From contig NZ_CP010836.1 of assembly GCF_000935025.1 (NCBI RefSeq), positions 1,302,001 through 1,366,000 of the forward strand: a DNA stretch of 64,000 bases. The letters run 5' to 3'. The notes below the pieces were generated by a model, which searched no databases, had not been told where the DNA came from, and was given only the letters and a program-made list of their open reading frames with translations. The DNA is from Sphingomonas hengshuiensis. GTDB taxonomy: Bacteria > Pseudomonadota > Alphaproteobacteria > Sphingomonadales > Sphingomonadaceae. This document shows positions 34,401 to 43,962 of the stretch, in pieces (position 1 is the stretch's first letter; each line of letters begins with the position of its first letter). The translations under genes and the position numbers were made by a program.

Positions 34401-34500
34401 ATCGGGCACCGGCATCGGCAGCGCGCAGATCGGCATCTCGCAGACCTATTACGATGTGATCGGCCGGTCCTTCCGCGGCGGCGTGCGGTTCCAGTTCTGA
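31486..34500 (+). CDS. TonB-dependent receptor with STN domain (system C)
   Basis: A 1004-residue receptor with signal peptide (about 1-28), STN domain (about 30-105, V-F-E-V-A-A-Q-P-A...V-T-G-K-L), then T-G-S-R-V and a plug of the type L-N-L-R-N-L-G-A-T-R-T-L-V-L-L-D and I-V-T-G-G-A-S-A-A-W-G-S-D-A-V-A-G-V-V-N-F. This class, with its long loops, is the large TBDR group common in sphingomonads and Caulobacter and linked to carbohydrates and other organics rather than simple siderophores. The end is R-G-G-V-R-F-Q-F. The 93-base gap after fecR contains GGAAAT and, 15 bases on, TCTTTA, a weak FecI-like match. A beta-propeller protein follows after 28 bases. Confidence 0.88.
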   Translation: MISKHLRASAAIVVVASAICAPVAAQAQARVQVFEVAAQPASTGVKALARQAGIQVIVAGADVDGRTTNRVTGKLDTREALEALIANTGLIIRSFDGRTAVLGLETADAASELVVTGSRVVRNGYQAPTPLTVLSGDEIARSAQVNIAEQINRLPALAGSNNPRNTASNISGGFMGISTLNLRNLGATRTLVLLDSQRLPAASLNGLVDANSIPSALVKRVDIVTGGASAAWGSDAVAGVVNFVLDRDFTGVKGSVQGGVTTYGDDKNYRVSLSAGTGFADGRGHFLISAENWYSEGIEGMPRDWYRGRKTLFNPNYTATNGQPEYLVRDGVGYTTVAPGGIVTTGPLRGLYFGPGGTPGQLNFGSIVNNPFMVGGDWRYTDFGNGPQNLDPEVSHKSVFSRLSYGITDSVELFGEFSYVQAKTKTTGTPMFNFGGLIIQRDNAFLPDAVRQRMVDLGESTLNVGSWNAAIGGIVTETRHDLYRYVLGAEGRFNGFGTDWRWNIRANRNVSKFFNGTTLPITANYRAAIDAVRAPSGAIVCRSTLTDPGNGCVPLNILGTGVASSAGLDYVMGHSYLNATITQDIVSATVRGEPMSTWAGPVSMAFGVEHRREEESGQSDPLSLKNSYWAGNYKPIHGAYTVREAFLEVVVPLAANTSWARSLDLNAAIRATDYSTSGYVTTWKAGLTYAPVPDIRFRVTRSRDIRAGNLSELFQAGQTNTTTLVDPFKDNQSYTVFQTTVGNPVVRPEKADTLNLGAVFQPGFLPGLSASVDYFDIQVKDAIATLGSSTIINQCFQGNASLCSLIERDSAGFMTEIFLRPINLARQTVRGLDFELGYRMPVLGDGVLSFRGLGTRYLESSSDNGINPPTSNLGENTGVPTWRYLAEIALDKGPASLSVTGRGFSDGVISNSFIECTTNCPTSTSLNRTIDNNHVDGAFYIDLSASYAINDGVKFYIAVDNVANKAPAPYAPSGTGIGSAQIGISQTYYDVIGRSFRGGVRFQF

Positions 34501-34528
34501 TAGCCCTCCGGACGGGAAAGCAACGCCA

Positions 34529-35815
34529 ATGACCATCGCGACCACCATGGCCATCCTCCTCGCCGGGCTGGCGCACCTATCCGGACCCGCCCTGCGCGAG
34601 AAAGGGGACCGGTGGTCGCAATGGAATGTCGCCGGCGCCGCGCAGGATGCCGTCGTCCTGCCGGTGTGCACCGGTCCCTATCAAGTCTCGTCGGGCGACC
34701 TGAATGGCGACGGCCTGCCCGACTTGATCGTCCCCTGTCGCGGGGAGCTTCTATCCCCCAAGCTGGCGCGGCCCGCGAACGACCAACTGACCGTCTATCT
34801 CAACCCGGGAAAGAAGGGCGCGTGGAGGCGCCGAGACTTCACCGTCGGCTTCGGCCCCTATCACTCGGCCACCGGCGATCTGGACGGCGACGGGCTTCCC
34901 GACATCGTCGTCCCCAACTACCAGTCCAATGACGACCGCGACCTGGTGATCCTCTATGGCGCGAAGGATCGGGAAAGGCTTTTTGAGCCAACCACGTACC
35001 TGGGTTTCGACACGCGCGACCTGGTCAACGAATATGGCCTCGATGCCGAAGGCCAGCCGCGCTATTCCACGCCGGGCCTGACCTCGGCGATCATCGCCGA
35101 TGTGAATAGCGATGGCCGGCCGGACATCGTCGCGGCCTCGTATCAGTCCAACGTCTTCTACGTCCTGCTGAACGAGGGCGGGCGGCGCTTCCGCACCATC
35201 CGCTATCCACAACAGGCCGCGCCCTATGATCAGATGCTCGGTGGCCCGCGCGACATCGCGCCTGCCGATTTCGACGGCGATGGCGTGCTCGACCTGGCCT
35301 TCTCAATGTATGAATCGAACCTGGTCGAAGTGTGGCGGGGTGACGGGAAGGGCGGCTTTGCGCCGTGGCGGCGCGCGCCCTCGTTCGGGCGGATTCCCTA
35401 TCACCTCAAGGCCGGCGATCTCGACGGCGACGGCCGCGCCGACATCGTCGTGGGCAACCGCAGCACTAGCGACAATGTGGTGGTATTGCGCAATCGGAGC
35501 GATCGCTTCGTCTATGACGGGTCGTTCGGCCCACAGACTGCCCGGCGCGGCGAAACCACTGCGGACGAGATACGCGACGTGGTGCTCGCCGACCTCGATG
35601 GAGACGGCATCCTCGACCTGATCGCCGCCGCTCGCGAATCCGGCAAGCTCGTCTTCTGGCGCGGCACCGGCAGGACAGGGTTCAACCAGGCATTCGCCGA
35701 CCGCCGCGTAGCCGAATTTCCCGGCAAGGGGCCTCGGGGCATCGCAGTGCTTCCCGGCGCGGTCGCCGTGATCTTCTATAACAGCAGCGAGATCGCGATT
35801 CTGAAAGGGCCATAG
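34529..35815 (+). CDS. Secreted FG-GAP/VCBS-repeat beta-propeller protein
   Basis: A 428-residue exported protein (hydrophobic N-terminus to about residue 20). It holds six clear calcium-binding repeats of the type D-x-D-G-D-G-x-x-D-I-V: G-D-L-N-G-D-G, G-D-L-D-G-D-G (twice), A-D-V-N-S-D-G, A-D-F-D-G-D-G and A-D-L-D-G-D-G. With a degenerate last repeat this fits a seven-bladed propeller like integrin-alpha FG-GAP domains. No catalytic domain or lipobox is visible. It starts 28 bases after the system C receptor, so it may be the surface or periplasmic partner that binds the receptor's substrate. That role is inferred. Confidence 0.82.
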   Translation: MTIATTMAILLAGLAHLSGPALREKGDRWSQWNVAGAAQDAVVLPVCTGPYQVSSGDLNGDGLPDLIVPCRGELLSPKLARPANDQLTVYLNPGKKGAWRRRDFTVGFGPYHSATGDLDGDGLPDIVVPNYQSNDDRDLVILYGAKDRERLFEPTTYLGFDTRDLVNEYGLDAEGQPRYSTPGLTSAIIADVNSDGRPDIVAASYQSNVFYVLLNEGGRRFRTIRYPQQAAPYDQMLGGPRDIAPADFDGDGVLDLAFSMYESNLVEVWRGDGKGGFAPWRRAPSFGRIPYHLKAGDLDGDGRADIVVGNRSTSDNVVVLRNRSDRFVYDGSFGPQTARRGETTADEIRDVVLADLDGDGILDLIAAARESGKLVFWRGTGRTGFNQAFADRRVAEFPGKGPRGIAVLPGAVAVIFYNSSEIAILKGP

Positions 35816-36033
35816 CTTCGCGCCGTATTGACCGGACGACAGGAAGTTCTGACATTTTTCAGCCGACGCGCGCCTTAGCCAGGTATCGCGTTGGCAGCGT
35901 CGCGTTCGAAACCCTACCCACGTTTGCGGTCGATTTGCGTCATCCCGGACGAGGGAGAGGAGTCCGCAAATCGCGTCCCACAAGTTCCAATCCCTCCGCC
36001 GCAAAGCCCAGGTCAGGCCGGAAATCCGAAGCG
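35816..36033. other. Intergenic region left of the recombinase remnant
   Basis: No intact gene is visible in this 218-base stretch. Its right end (from about 35995) reads in the frame of the recombinase remnant but with poor similarity. Nothing in it matches the 3' end of the neighbouring tRNA, so no clear attachment-site duplicate is seen. Confidence 0.45.
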
Positions 36034-36168
36034 ATGGTGCGCCGCTACGCGCACATGTCGGTGACGCATTTGCAGCCTTACGCAGACCAGCTGATTTTGA
36101 GGGCAAATCGAGTCACACTGCCCCGAGAGAGAAAAGCCCGGTCAGGGTCACAAAAATGGTCACAGTGA
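36034..36168 (+). pseudogene. Remnant of a tyrosine recombinase (phage/island integrase), C-terminus
   Basis: The frame encodes M-V-R-R-Y-A-H-M-S-V-T-H-L-Q-P-Y-A-D-Q-L, the C-terminal box of tyrosine recombinases in which the Tyr of R-Y-A-H is the nucleophile. In intact relatives this follows a G-W-K-S-E-A helix; here the preceding bases read G-R-K-S-E-A. The catalytic Arg and His-x-x-Arg boxes and the rest of the protein are missing. It lies 65 bases from the 3' end of tRNA-Lys, the standard integration point, so it is the scar of a lost element. Confidence 0.68.
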
Positions 36169-36233
36169 GAGAGCATTTCGGCTCAAGCTCGTGGCTGATA
36201 CTGGCCTAAGTAACTGATATATAATGAAAGAAA

Positions 36234-36309
<76 letters not shown>

Positions 36310-36410
36310 GTACCGGCGTTTCCGGTGCCTTTGGAGGGGGCACCGCCGCGTTTGGAGGTGCGCCTTTAGCGTCCGGTTTCGCGTATTGTAAACCCCAAAA
36401 GCCAGATTTT

Positions 36411-37529
36411 TTACCAGCGGGAGACCTGGCGGCTCTCGCGGTCGATCGAGAGGAGGATGCCGAAGCAGATCATGATCGTCATCACCGCCGTCCCGCCAAA
36501 GCTGATCAGCGGCAGTGGCACGCCCACTACGGGCGCCAGGCCCATCACCATCGCCATGTTGATCGACGCATAGAGGAAGATCGTGCCCGACAGGCCCGCG
36601 GCGGTCAGCCGCCCAAAACGGCTCTTGGCGCGCAGGCTGACGCTGATTCCCCAGCCGATCAGCAGGCTGAAGGCGATAATCAGGAACAGCCCGCCCATCA
36701 GCCCCCATTCCTCCATCATCGTCGCCAGCGCGAAGTCGGTGTGCCCCTCGGGCAGATAGTCGAGATGGCTCTGGGTGCCGTTGAGGAAGCCCTTGCCGAA
36801 AATGCCGCCCGATCCGATCGCGATCTTGGACTGGCTGATGTGATAGCCGGTGCCGAGCGGATCGCTCTCGGGATCGAGGAAGGTCAGCACGCGGTTGCGC
36901 TGATACTCGTGGAGCAGGAAATTGACGGCGAGGGGAATCGATACCGCCAGCGCCAGCGCACCGCCGATGAACAGCCGCAGCGGCACGCCGGCCAGGAACA
37001 CCACCATCACGCCGCACCCGGTGATCATCAGCGCGGTGCCGAGATCGGGCTGGAGCATCACGAGCCCCGCAGGAACGCCGATCAGCACCGCCGCCGGCCA
37101 GATCGCGCCGAACTTCCGGATCTCCCCCACCGGGAGCAACTCATAGAATCGCGCCGCCGCGAGCACGATCACCGGCTTCATCAGTTCCGAAGGCTGGAGC
37201 CGGATGATCCCCAGATCGAGCCATCGCTGCGACCCGCCGGCGACCGCGCCCAGCAATTCGACTCCCACCAGCATCAGCACGATGACGAGGTACATCGGGA
37301 AGGCGCCGAGCGCCCAGAAACTCTCGGGCACCCGCGACAGCAGGATCGCCATTGCGAGGAAGGCGAACAGCTTGATGCCTTGCAGCGAGGCCCAGGGCTG
37401 GAGGTTTCCGCCGGCGGCCGAATAGAGCACGACCAGCCCGAACATCCCGATCGCGATGACCAGAAGGATGACCTTCCACGGCAGCTGCGCCAGCGGCCGG
37501 GGAATGATGCCGGGACCGAGCGTGCTCAT
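36411..37529 (-). CDS. rodA: Rod-shape peptidoglycan polymerase RodA (SEDS family)
   Basis: A 372-residue SEDS glycosyltransferase with about ten transmembrane helices. It polymerises lipid II into glycan strands in the elongasome. Family marks include G-G-S-Q-R-W-L-D-L-G, Q-P-S-E-L-M-K-P, Q-P-D-L-G-T-A-L and the catalytic-loop region with G-T-Q-S-H-L-D-Y-L-P-E-G-H-T-D-F, ending with G-V-P-L-P-L-I-S-F-G-G-T. ATG 37529 overlaps the PBP2 stop by one base (TGATG). It is the last gene of the mreBCD-mrdA-rodA operon. Confidence 0.96.
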   Translation of the reverse strand: MSTLGPGIIPRPLAQLPWKVILLVIAIGMFGLVVLYSAAGGNLQPWASLQGIKLFAFLAMAILLSRVPESFWALGAFPMYLVIVLMLVGVELLGAVAGGSQRWLDLGIIRLQPSELMKPVIVLAAARFYELLPVGEIRKFGAIWPAAVLIGVPAGLVMLQPDLGTALMITGCGVMVVFLAGVPLRLFIGGALALAVSIPLAVNFLLHEYQRNRVLTFLDPESDPLGTGYHISQSKIAIGSGGIFGKGFLNGTQSHLDYLPEGHTDFALATMMEEWGLMGGLFLIIAFSLLIGWGISVSLRAKSRFGRLTAAGLSGTIFLYASINMAMVMGLAPVVGVPLPLISFGGTAVMTIMICFGILLSIDRESRQVSRW

Positions 37530-39562
37530 CAATCGCCTTCCACGCTGCCGCGCGCGGCAGCCTCGCTGTCTATCGTGTTGCTGGTCGTGGCGTTCGCCGC
37601 CGCGGAGGCGACATGGCTCGCCGCTTCCTCGGCATCCTCGGGCGCGGGCGGCGGCGGAGCGGCCTGGGCGGCCTTGAACGCCTTGGCCTGGGCCTCGGCG
37701 CGCTGATTATAGTCGCCGCCCCAGGTCGGCTCGACTTCGCGCAGCGACTTGATCGCGCGATCGCGGTCGAACAGGAAGGTCATGATGTCGCGCCCGATCA
37801 TCGGCGTGTCGAGGTTGCGGACGGTGTGGCCGTTATGCTCGAGCACGATTCCCGCCGCATATTTGGGGTTGTCGGCGGGCGCGAAGCACACGAACAGCGC
37901 GTGATCGCGCAGCTTGAACGGCAGCGACGCGTTGCCGAGAACGCCCGAGCGCCGCTCGGCCATCGTGATTCGCCGGACCTGCGCGGTGCCGGTCTTGGCG
38001 GCAAGCGTGACGCCCGGCACCTGGATCCGGCTCGCGCCGCCGGTGCCGCCGCTGTTGACCACCCCGAACATCGCGTCGCGGATGATCGCAAGCTGTTCGG
38101 GCGTCGACCCGAGCGCCGCCGCCTCCTGACGCGGTGCATCGGCCAGCAGGCGCGGGATCAGCGCGCGCCCCGATGCCAGCCGGCTCGCCATCACCGCCAG
38201 CTGGAGCGGGTTCGTCAGCACATAGCCCTGGCCGATCGACGCGTTGAGCGAATCCGCGACCGTCCATTTCTCCTTGTAGCGTTTGAGCTTCCATTCGCTG
38301 TCGGGGACGGTGCCGTAGCGCTGGGTGGAGAAGGGCAGGTCGAACTTCTGGCCGAGCCCCAGATTGCGCGCCACGGGTGCGATCGCGTCATAGCCGACGC
38401 GGCGGACCATCTCGTAGAAATAGATGTCGCAGCTCTGCATGATCGCGTTTTTCAGGTCGAGCGGCCCATGCCCGCGCCGCCGGTGGCAATGGAACACGCC
38501 ATTGCCGACGCGCAGCGCGCCCGAGCAGTTGATCCGCATATTGGGGTCCACCCCAGCCTGCATCAATGCGAGCCCGTTCATCGGCTTCACCGTCGATCCC
38601 GGCGGATACAGGCCCTGGAGCACCTTGTTCATCAGGGGGACGTGATCGTCCTCCGACAGCATCTTCCACTCGCTCTGGCTGATGCCGTCGGAAAAGCTGT
38701 TGGGGTCATAGGCGGGCATCGACACCATAGCGAGGATGTCGCCGGTGGTGCAGTCGATCACCGTCGCCGATCCCGAATTGGTGCCGAGCCGCCGCGCGAC
38801 ATATTCCTGGAGCAGCGCGTCGATCGTCAGCTTGACGTTCTTGCCGGGCTCGTCGGGGCGGGTTGCGAGTTCGCGGACCAGCCGACCGTGCGCGGTCACC
38901 TCGACGCGCTTTGCCCCCGGGGTGCCGCGCAAGTCATCTTCCAGCATCTTCTCGATGCCGTCCTTGCCCAGCTTGAAGCCGGGGGTGACGAGCAGCGGGT
39001 CCTTGTCCTTCTTGAACTGTTCGGCGGACGCGGTGCCGACATAGCCGACGAGATGGCCGACGCCTGCGCCCAGCGGATAGTTGCGCGCGAACCCCCGCGT
39101 CGGGGCGACGCCCGGGAGCTCGGGCAGCCGCACGCTGACCGCCGCAAACCGGTCCCAGTCGAGATTCTCGATCACCTGCACCGGCTGGAAGCCCGCCGCG
39201 CGCTTCAGGTCGACCTGGATGCGCGCCATGTCCTCTGGCGTCAGCCGCAGGATCTGCTGGAGCGTTGCCAGCACCTGCTCGCGATTCTCCAGTCGATCGG
39301 GGATGATGTCGACGCGGAAATCGGTGCGGTTGTTCGCAATGGGGATATTGTTGCGGTCTACGATCCAGCCGCGGCGCGGCGGCGTGAGCGTCAGGTTGAC
39401 GCGGTTGCTCTCCGCCATCAGCCGGTAGCGCTCGTTCTCGAACACCGACAGCCACGCCATCCGGCCCGCGAGGACCAGCGCGACGCCGCCCTGCATCGCG
39501 CCGAGCACGATCGCGCGCCTGGAAAAGCTGTATGCCTGCGAAGCTTCGGTAATCCGGACCAT
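37529..39562 (-). CDS. mrdA: Penicillin-binding protein 2, elongation transpeptidase
   Basis: A 677-residue class B PBP. An N-terminal membrane anchor (about 18-40) is followed by the pedestal (dimer) domain and the transpeptidase domain. Active-site motifs are Ser323-T-V-K (S-x-x-K), Ser377-C-D and Lys523-T-G-T. It cross-links peptidoglycan with RodA during side-wall growth. The start ATG overlaps the mreD stop and the stop overlaps the rodA start, both TGATG, so it is made in fixed ratio with its partners. The C-terminal 50 residues are Ala/Pro/Glu-rich and probably disordered. Confidence 0.96.
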   Translation of the reverse strand: MVRITEASQAYSFSRRAIVLGAMQGGVALVLAGRMAWLSVFENERYRLMAESNRVNLTLTPPRRGWIVDRNNIPIANNRTDFRVDIIPDRLENREQVLATLQQILRLTPEDMARIQVDLKRAAGFQPVQVIENLDWDRFAAVSVRLPELPGVAPTRGFARNYPLGAGVGHLVGYVGTASAEQFKKDKDPLLVTPGFKLGKDGIEKMLEDDLRGTPGAKRVEVTAHGRLVRELATRPDEPGKNVKLTIDALLQEYVARRLGTNSGSATVIDCTTGDILAMVSMPAYDPNSFSDGISQSEWKMLSEDDHVPLMNKVLQGLYPPGSTVKPMNGLALMQAGVDPNMRINCSGALRVGNGVFHCHRRRGHGPLDLKNAIMQSCDIYFYEMVRRVGYDAIAPVARNLGLGQKFDLPFSTQRYGTVPDSEWKLKRYKEKWTVADSLNASIGQGYVLTNPLQLAVMASRLASGRALIPRLLADAPRQEAAALGSTPEQLAIIRDAMFGVVNSGGTGGASRIQVPGVTLAAKTGTAQVRRITMAERRSGVLGNASLPFKLRDHALFVCFAPADNPKYAAGIVLEHNGHTVRNLDTPMIGRDIMTFLFDRDRAIKSLREVEPTWGGDYNQRAEAQAKAFKAAQAAPPPPAPEDAEEAASHVASAAANATTSNTIDSEAAARGSVEGD

Positions 39563-40071
39563 CAACTCTTCTTAACGTCGCTGTCGAGCCACGAACAGAA
39601 GCGCGAGATCACGGGGAAAAGCGACACCGAAATGACGATCTGGAGCAATAAGGCGGTGTCGACATGCGCGCTGAAGGGCAGGGCGATCAGCCGTCCCGCG
39701 ATGAGCGCGAACGCCATGCCCCCCGCGGCGATCAGCCAGTCCTGCCAGAAGTCGCGCCACACCAGCCGCGTGTCGAGCACATCGATCACCAGGATGCACA
39801 TTGGCCATAGCAGCATCGCCGATCCCAGCGGCTGGCCGCTGAGTATGTCGTCGAAGAAACCAAGCGGCACCGACGCCCATACCGGCATCGAATCGCCCCG
39901 CGTCAGCCGCCAGCCGAGCAACAGCATCAGCCCGAAGGGCGGCAGGAACGGCACCACCGACACGATCGGCAGCAGCGTCATCATCGATCCCAGCACGATC
40001 GAAAGCGGTGCGAGCCACCGCGCGCGGGGGGGCCGTTCGGCCCTGCCCAGCGGGATGAAGTCGCTCGTCAT
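39562..40071 (-). CDS. mreD: Rod-shape-determining protein MreD
   Basis: A 169-residue inner-membrane protein with about five hydrophobic helices and the MreD pattern P-L-G-F-F-D-D-I-L-S-G-Q-P-L-G. It links MreC and the cell-wall synthases. Both ends overlap neighbours by one base (TGATG with mreC and with mrdA). Confidence 0.92.
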   Translation of the reverse strand: MTSDFIPLGRAERPPRARWLAPLSIVLGSMMTLLPIVSVVPFLPPFGLMLLLGWRLTRGDSMPVWASVPLGFFDDILSGQPLGSAMLLWPMCILVIDVLDTRLVWRDFWQDWLIAAGGMAFALIAGRLIALPFSAHVDTALLLQIVISVSLFPVISRFCSWLDSDVKKS

Positions 40072-40961
40072 CAGGGGGCCGTCGAAGCGCTGGGCGAGGG
40101 TGTGGGGGAGGGCGCAGGCGGCGGCAGGAAGGTCTGCTGCACCAGCGCAAAGTCGAGCGCGTCGGGGTTGGCGGTCGGCTGGCCGATCGCGACGTCGCGC
40201 TGGGTGCGGATCACGCGCGCCACTGGAATATTGGGCGCAAACACCCCGCCGGTGCCCGACGTGACAAAGGTGTCGCCGGGCCGGAAGGTCAGCGTCGCCA
40301 CGCTCGCCGATCGGATGTCGAGCAGCCCGTCGCCGCGTCCCGATGCGATTGCCGGCATCCCGTCGCTGGTGCGGCGGACGGGCACGATGCTTTCCGCGTC
40401 GACGATCAGCAGCACGCGCGCGGTATTGGGGCTGGTCTCGATCACCTGGCCGATCAGCCCCGCGGCCTGACGCACCGGCTGGCCATGCCGCACGCCCTGC
40501 CACGCGCCGGCGTTGAGCGTCGCGTAGCGCCGCGTGCTGGAGATCGACGAATTGACCAGCCTGGCGGCAACGACGGACTCCGGGGTCGCATCGCGCAGCT
40601 TGAGCAATTCGCGCAGGCTGCGATTCTCCTGGTTGAGCGTCCGCGCGCGCGACACGAGGATGTCGTTGTCGGCAAGCTGCTTTTTCAGCCGCGCATTCTC
40701 ATTCCGTACGTTGAAATAGCTGCCGACTCCCTCGGGCACCCCGGCGATCCCCGATCGCACCCAGGCGAAGCCCGAGGAGATCGGCGTAGTCACCTCCGCA
40801 AACGCGCCGCGCACCGCGGCGAAGGCGGGGGGATTGAAGGTCGATAGCAGCAGCAATGCCGTCGCGATCAGCGCACCGCCGACCAGGCCGACATAACCGA
40901 GGAAAAGCCCGTACTGCGCCCGCCGCGAAAACCCCGGGCGCCGATTTCGTGGCGGCGCCAT
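40071..40961 (-). CDS. mreC: Cell-shape protein MreC
   Basis: A 296-residue bitopic membrane protein. It has one N-terminal transmembrane helix (about 20-42), then a coiled coil (N-E-N-A-R-L-K-K-Q-L...E-N-R-S-L-R-E-L-L) and the two beta domains of MreC (pattern R-R-Y-A-T-L-N-A-G...V-R-H-G-Q-P-V, V-V-x-G-x-G-G-V-F with T-S-G-T-G-G-V-F). It binds PBP2 in the periplasm. The last 30 residues are Pro/Ser-rich. mreB lies 20 bases upstream of its start. Confidence 0.94.
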   Translation of the reverse strand: MAPPRNRRPGFSRRAQYGLFLGYVGLVGGALIATALLLLSTFNPPAFAAVRGAFAEVTTPISSGFAWVRSGIAGVPEGVGSYFNVRNENARLKKQLADNDILVSRARTLNQENRSLRELLKLRDATPESVVAARLVNSSISSTRRYATLNAGAWQGVRHGQPVRQAAGLIGQVIETSPNTARVLLIVDAESIVPVRRTSDGMPAIASGRGDGLLDIRSASVATLTFRPGDTFVTSGTGGVFAPNIPVARVIRTQRDVAIGQPTANPDALDFALVQQTFLPPPAPSPTPSPSASTAP

Positions 40962-40981
40962 GTCCCCCTAGCCCCCTTGCT

Positions 40982-42157
<1,176 letters not shown>

Positions 42158-42171
42158 CTACAGCGATTGCC

Positions 42172-43962
42172 ATGTCAATACGCCGCCTCCCCGAGCATCT
42201 TGTCAATCGCATTGCCGCCGGTGAAGTGGTCGAACGCCCCGCCAGCGCGTTGAAGGAACTGGTTGAAAACGCCATCGACGCCGGGGCGACCCGCGTCTCG
42301 GTGCGGCTTGCCGCGGGTGGCACCGAACTGGTCGAGGTGATCGACGACGGATGCGGCATGGCGCCCGCCGAAATGGCGCTGGCGCTGGAGCGGCATGCGA
42401 CGTCGAAGCTGCCCGACGACGCGATCGATCAGGTCACTACGTTGGGTTTTCGGGGCGAAGCGTTGCCCTCGATCGCCAGCGTCGCGCGGCTCACGCTCGA
42501 GAGTCGCGCCAGGGGCGGGGCGGACGGCTGGGCGCTGACGATCGACAATGGCGACCGCGTCGCCGAGGGACCCGCCGCGCTCCCCCCGGGCACGCGCGTC
42601 CGGGTCGAGCAGTTGTTCGCCCGCGTCCCCGCCCGCCGCAAATTCCTGCGCTCGCCGCGCGCCGAATATGCCGCGTGCCTCGACGTGGTGAAGCGGCTGG
42701 CGATGGCGCGTCCCGATATCGGATTCTCGGTCGAGCATGACGGGCGGCGCGTGCTGTCGGTCCAGCCGGGAGAGACGCGGCCCGAGCGGGTGGCGGGGCT
42801 CACCGATCGCGACCTGCGCGAGAACAGCGTCGCCATCGATTTCGAGCGCGAGGGGCTGGTGCTGGGCGGAGTCGCCGGGCTGCCGACCTTCAATCGCGGC
42901 GTGGCGGACCATCAATATCTGTTCGTGAACGGGCGCCCCGTGAAGGACCGGCTGCTCGCGGGCGCAGTGCGCGGCGCCTATGCCGAGATGCTGGCGCGCG
43001 ACCGGCACCCGGTGGTGGCGCTGTTCCTCGACGTGCCCGCCGACGCCGTCGACGTGAACGTCCATCCGGCCAAGACCGAAGTGCGCTTCCGCGACCCCGC
43101 GCTCGCCCGCGGCCTGATCGTCAGCGGGCTGCGGCGCGCGCTCGACGAAGCCGGGCACCGCAGCGTCCAGCGCCCGAGCGAAGCGGCGCTGGGGATGTGG
43201 CAGCAGGAGGGGGCAGGGCCGCCCCCGACCCCGCAGCTATGGGACGCGAGCCCGCGCGCACCCGGCGTGCTTCCCGAAATGACACGCCATTATGGCGGCG
43301 TCAGCGATCGCCGCGCCACCTTCCTCGCCCCGCCCCAGGCACGCGCCGAACCGGCCTATGCGGCGGTGCCCGAGACCACCAGCTTCCCGATGGGCGTGGC
43401 GCGGGGGCAGGTCGCCAAGACCTATATCGTCGCCGAGGCCGAGGACGGCCTGGTGCTGGTCGACCAGCATGCCGCGCACGAACGGCTGGTGCTCGAGCGG
43501 ATGCGGCGCGGGGTACTGGGCAATGGCGTGGCGAGCCAGGCGCTGTTGCTGCCCGAAGTGGTCGAGCTGGACGAACCCGCCTGTGACCGGCTGGAGGCGC
43601 GGATTCCCGAATTGGCGCAGTTCGGGCTGGAGCTGGAGCGGTTCGGCCCCCAGGCGATGCTGGTCCGCGCGATGCCCGCCGCGTTGGGGCAGGGCGACGT
43701 CCACGGCCTCGTCACCGATCTGGCCGACGAACTGGCGAGCTTCGACGAGGCGCTGAGCCTCAAGGAGCGGCTCGACGCAGTGATGGGGACGATGGCGTGC
43801 CACGGATCGGTGCGCGCTGGGCGTATCCTGTCGGTCGCGGAGATGAACGCGCTGCTCCGCGAAATGGAGGCGACGCCGCATTCCGGGCAATGCAACCATG
43901 GTCGCCCGACCTGGGTGAAGCTGGCGCATGGCGATATCGAGAAGCTGTTCGGGCGGAAGTGA
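42172..43962 (+). CDS. mutL: DNA mismatch repair protein MutL
   Basis: A 596-residue protein. The N-terminal GHKL ATPase has E-L-V-E-N-A-I-D-A-G, D-D-G-C-G-M and T-L-G-F-R-G-E-A-L; the transducer domain includes F-V-N-G-R and N-V-H-P-A-K-T-E-V-R-F. The C-terminal dimer domain carries the nicking endonuclease motif D431-Q-H-A-x2-E437-x4-E442, together with A-C-H-G-S-V-R-A-G and C-N-H-G-R-P-T. MutL is therefore predicted to be the strand-nicking enzyme, as expected in bacteria without MutH. Confidence 0.96.
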   Translation: MSIRRLPEHLVNRIAAGEVVERPASALKELVENAIDAGATRVSVRLAAGGTELVEVIDDGCGMAPAEMALALERHATSKLPDDAIDQVTTLGFRGEALPSIASVARLTLESRARGGADGWALTIDNGDRVAEGPAALPPGTRVRVEQLFARVPARRKFLRSPRAEYAACLDVVKRLAMARPDIGFSVEHDGRRVLSVQPGETRPERVAGLTDRDLRENSVAIDFEREGLVLGGVAGLPTFNRGVADHQYLFVNGRPVKDRLLAGAVRGAYAEMLARDRHPVVALFLDVPADAVDVNVHPAKTEVRFRDPALARGLIVSGLRRALDEAGHRSVQRPSEAALGMWQQEGAGPPPTPQLWDASPRAPGVLPEMTRHYGGVSDRRATFLAPPQARAEPAYAAVPETTSFPMGVARGQVAKTYIVAEAEDGLVLVDQHAAHERLVLERMRRGVLGNGVASQALLLPEVVELDEPACDRLEARIPELAQFGLELERFGPQAMLVRAMPAALGQGDVHGLVTDLADELASFDEALSLKERLDAVMGTMACHGSVRAGRILSVAEMNALLREMEATPHSGQCNHGRPTWVKLAHGDIEKLFGRK

